Below, one piece after another: positions 4,875 to 5,470 of a stretch of DNA of 5,470 nucleotides. Made by a program: the position numbers and the translations under genes. The first letter of the stretch is position 1, and every line of letters starts with the position of its first letter. Origin of the DNA: an uncultured Butyricicoccus sp. (GTDB lineage: Bacteria > Bacillota > Clostridia > Oscillospirales > Butyricicoccaceae). The notes under the pieces were generated by a model, which was given only the letters and a program-made list of their open reading frames with translations, was not told the origin of the DNA and ran no database searches. The stretch covers positions 1-5,470 of the forward strand of contig CAJUDU010000119.1 of NCBI GenBank assembly GCA_910584935.1, read 5' to 3'.

Positions 4875-5470
4875 TTATTTATGGTATAATTTTTTGGTTT
4901 GGTGTACTGGGGAGCAGGTCAAGTTCATGCCAAGCTTATGGAATACACCATCATCCACCTGTGCTAAAATGACAGAGGAATGCACTTCACAACCCTTTAG
5001 GTTTGCAAGCTGTTGGATTGCCAAATCTGCGGCGGGGTTGGTTGCAGCCGAAATAGATAAAGCAATTAGCACTTCATCCGTATGCAGCCGAGGATTGTGG
5101 TTGCCAAGTCCATGAGTTTTTAGGCGCTGGATTGGTTCAATAATCAGCGGCGGCAGCAAATGCAGTTCATCAGGCAAGCCAGCCAAATGCTTTAAAGCAT
5201 TCAGCAGAGCAGCAGCAGATGCGCCAAGCAGGGAAGACGTTTTACCAGTGATAATTTCGCCATCTTCAAGCTGGATTGCGGCAGCAGGGTTGCCGGTTTG
5301 TTCTGCCAGCGTTTCCGCAGTGGCAACAATCGGGCGGCTGTCCTGGGAAATTTTTGCCTGGTTCATCAGCAGTTCAATTTTATGGACGCCATTTTCCTCA
5401 GCACGGCCCATGCGTACATCACAGCGCGCTTGAAAATAACGGCGGATAATCTCCTGACAGGAAGCTTCCC
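4875..5470 (-). CDS. DUF1846/UPF0371 family protein, C-terminal part (5' end outside window)
   Basis: The frame is open to the window edge; 197 residues plus the stop are visible and begin EASCQEIIRRYFQARCDVR. An internal ATG at 5411 is not the true start, because family-like sequence continues upstream of it. Recognisable family segments are GRAEENGVHKIELLMNQA, the NPAAAIQLEDGEIITGKTS stretch, LGASAAALLNALKHLAG, LGNHNPRLHTDEVLIALS and AATNPAADLAIQQL, ending GMNLTCSPVHQ. Family proteins are about 490-500 residues, so this is the C-terminal two fifths. It is soluble with no membrane segment. Structures exist for the family, but I know of no established reaction. No hairpin terminator separates its TAA stop from the DUF951 promoter 16 nt later, so its transcripts may run into that unit. 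Confidence 0.9.
   Translation of the reverse strand, partial: EASCQEIIRRYFQARCDVRMGRAEENGVHKIELLMNQAKISQDSRPIVATAETLAEQTGNPAAAIQLEDGEIITGKTSSLLGASAAALLNALKHLAGLPDELHLLPPLIIEPIQRLKTHGLGNHNPRLHTDEVLIALSISAATNPAADLAIQQLANLKGCEVHSSVILAQVDDGVFHKLGMNLTCSPVHQTKKLYHK

Overview
The window reads as chromosomal DNA of an anaerobic, Clostridia-like Firmicute with roughly balanced GC. The support is the gene content (a DUF951 small protein, a DUF1846/UPF0371 protein, a Udp-type nucleoside phosphorylase and an MttB-family methyltransferase), the purine-rich Shine-Dalgarno sites and the sigma-A style promoters. The species cannot be named from the sequence alone. All seven genes I can support lie on the minus strand, so the reading order runs from high to low coordinates. 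I see no RNA gene, CRISPR array, insertion sequence or gene-free stretch above 300 bases.

Region 1 (5470 to 4875) is the C-terminal part of a DUF1846/UPF0371 protein of unknown function, whose 5' end lies outside the window. Region 2 (4858 to 3713) is a second unit. A perfect consensus promoter (TTGACA, 17 bp, TATAAT) drives a leader of about 100 nt, then a 63-residue DUF951 protein, then a uridine phosphorylase whose start overlaps the DUF951 stop. A hairpin terminator follows. A 91-residue protein I do not recognise (3687 to 3412) comes after that hairpin with no promoter of its own that I can see, and it ends at a strong 12-bp-stem terminator (3363 to 3396).

Region 3 (3333 to 43) is the most interesting part. 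A TTGACA/TATGAT promoter starts a tight three-gene operon. Its first gene is an MttB-superfamily methyltransferase with a fully open frame (no in-frame amber codon, so the non-pyrrolysine type). The second is a 65-residue two-helix membrane protein. The third is a 518-residue sodium:solute symporter. Gaps are 11 and 15 nt, and in both junctions the TAA stop is part of the next Shine-Dalgarno site. The inferred job is uptake of a small methylated compound, plausibly a quaternary amine, and removal of a methyl group for one-carbon metabolism. The exact substrate is not readable here. The corrinoid protein and the second methyltransferase that such a system needs are not in the window. Because mttB is first in its transcript, they would have to lie downstream of base 1 or elsewhere in the genome.
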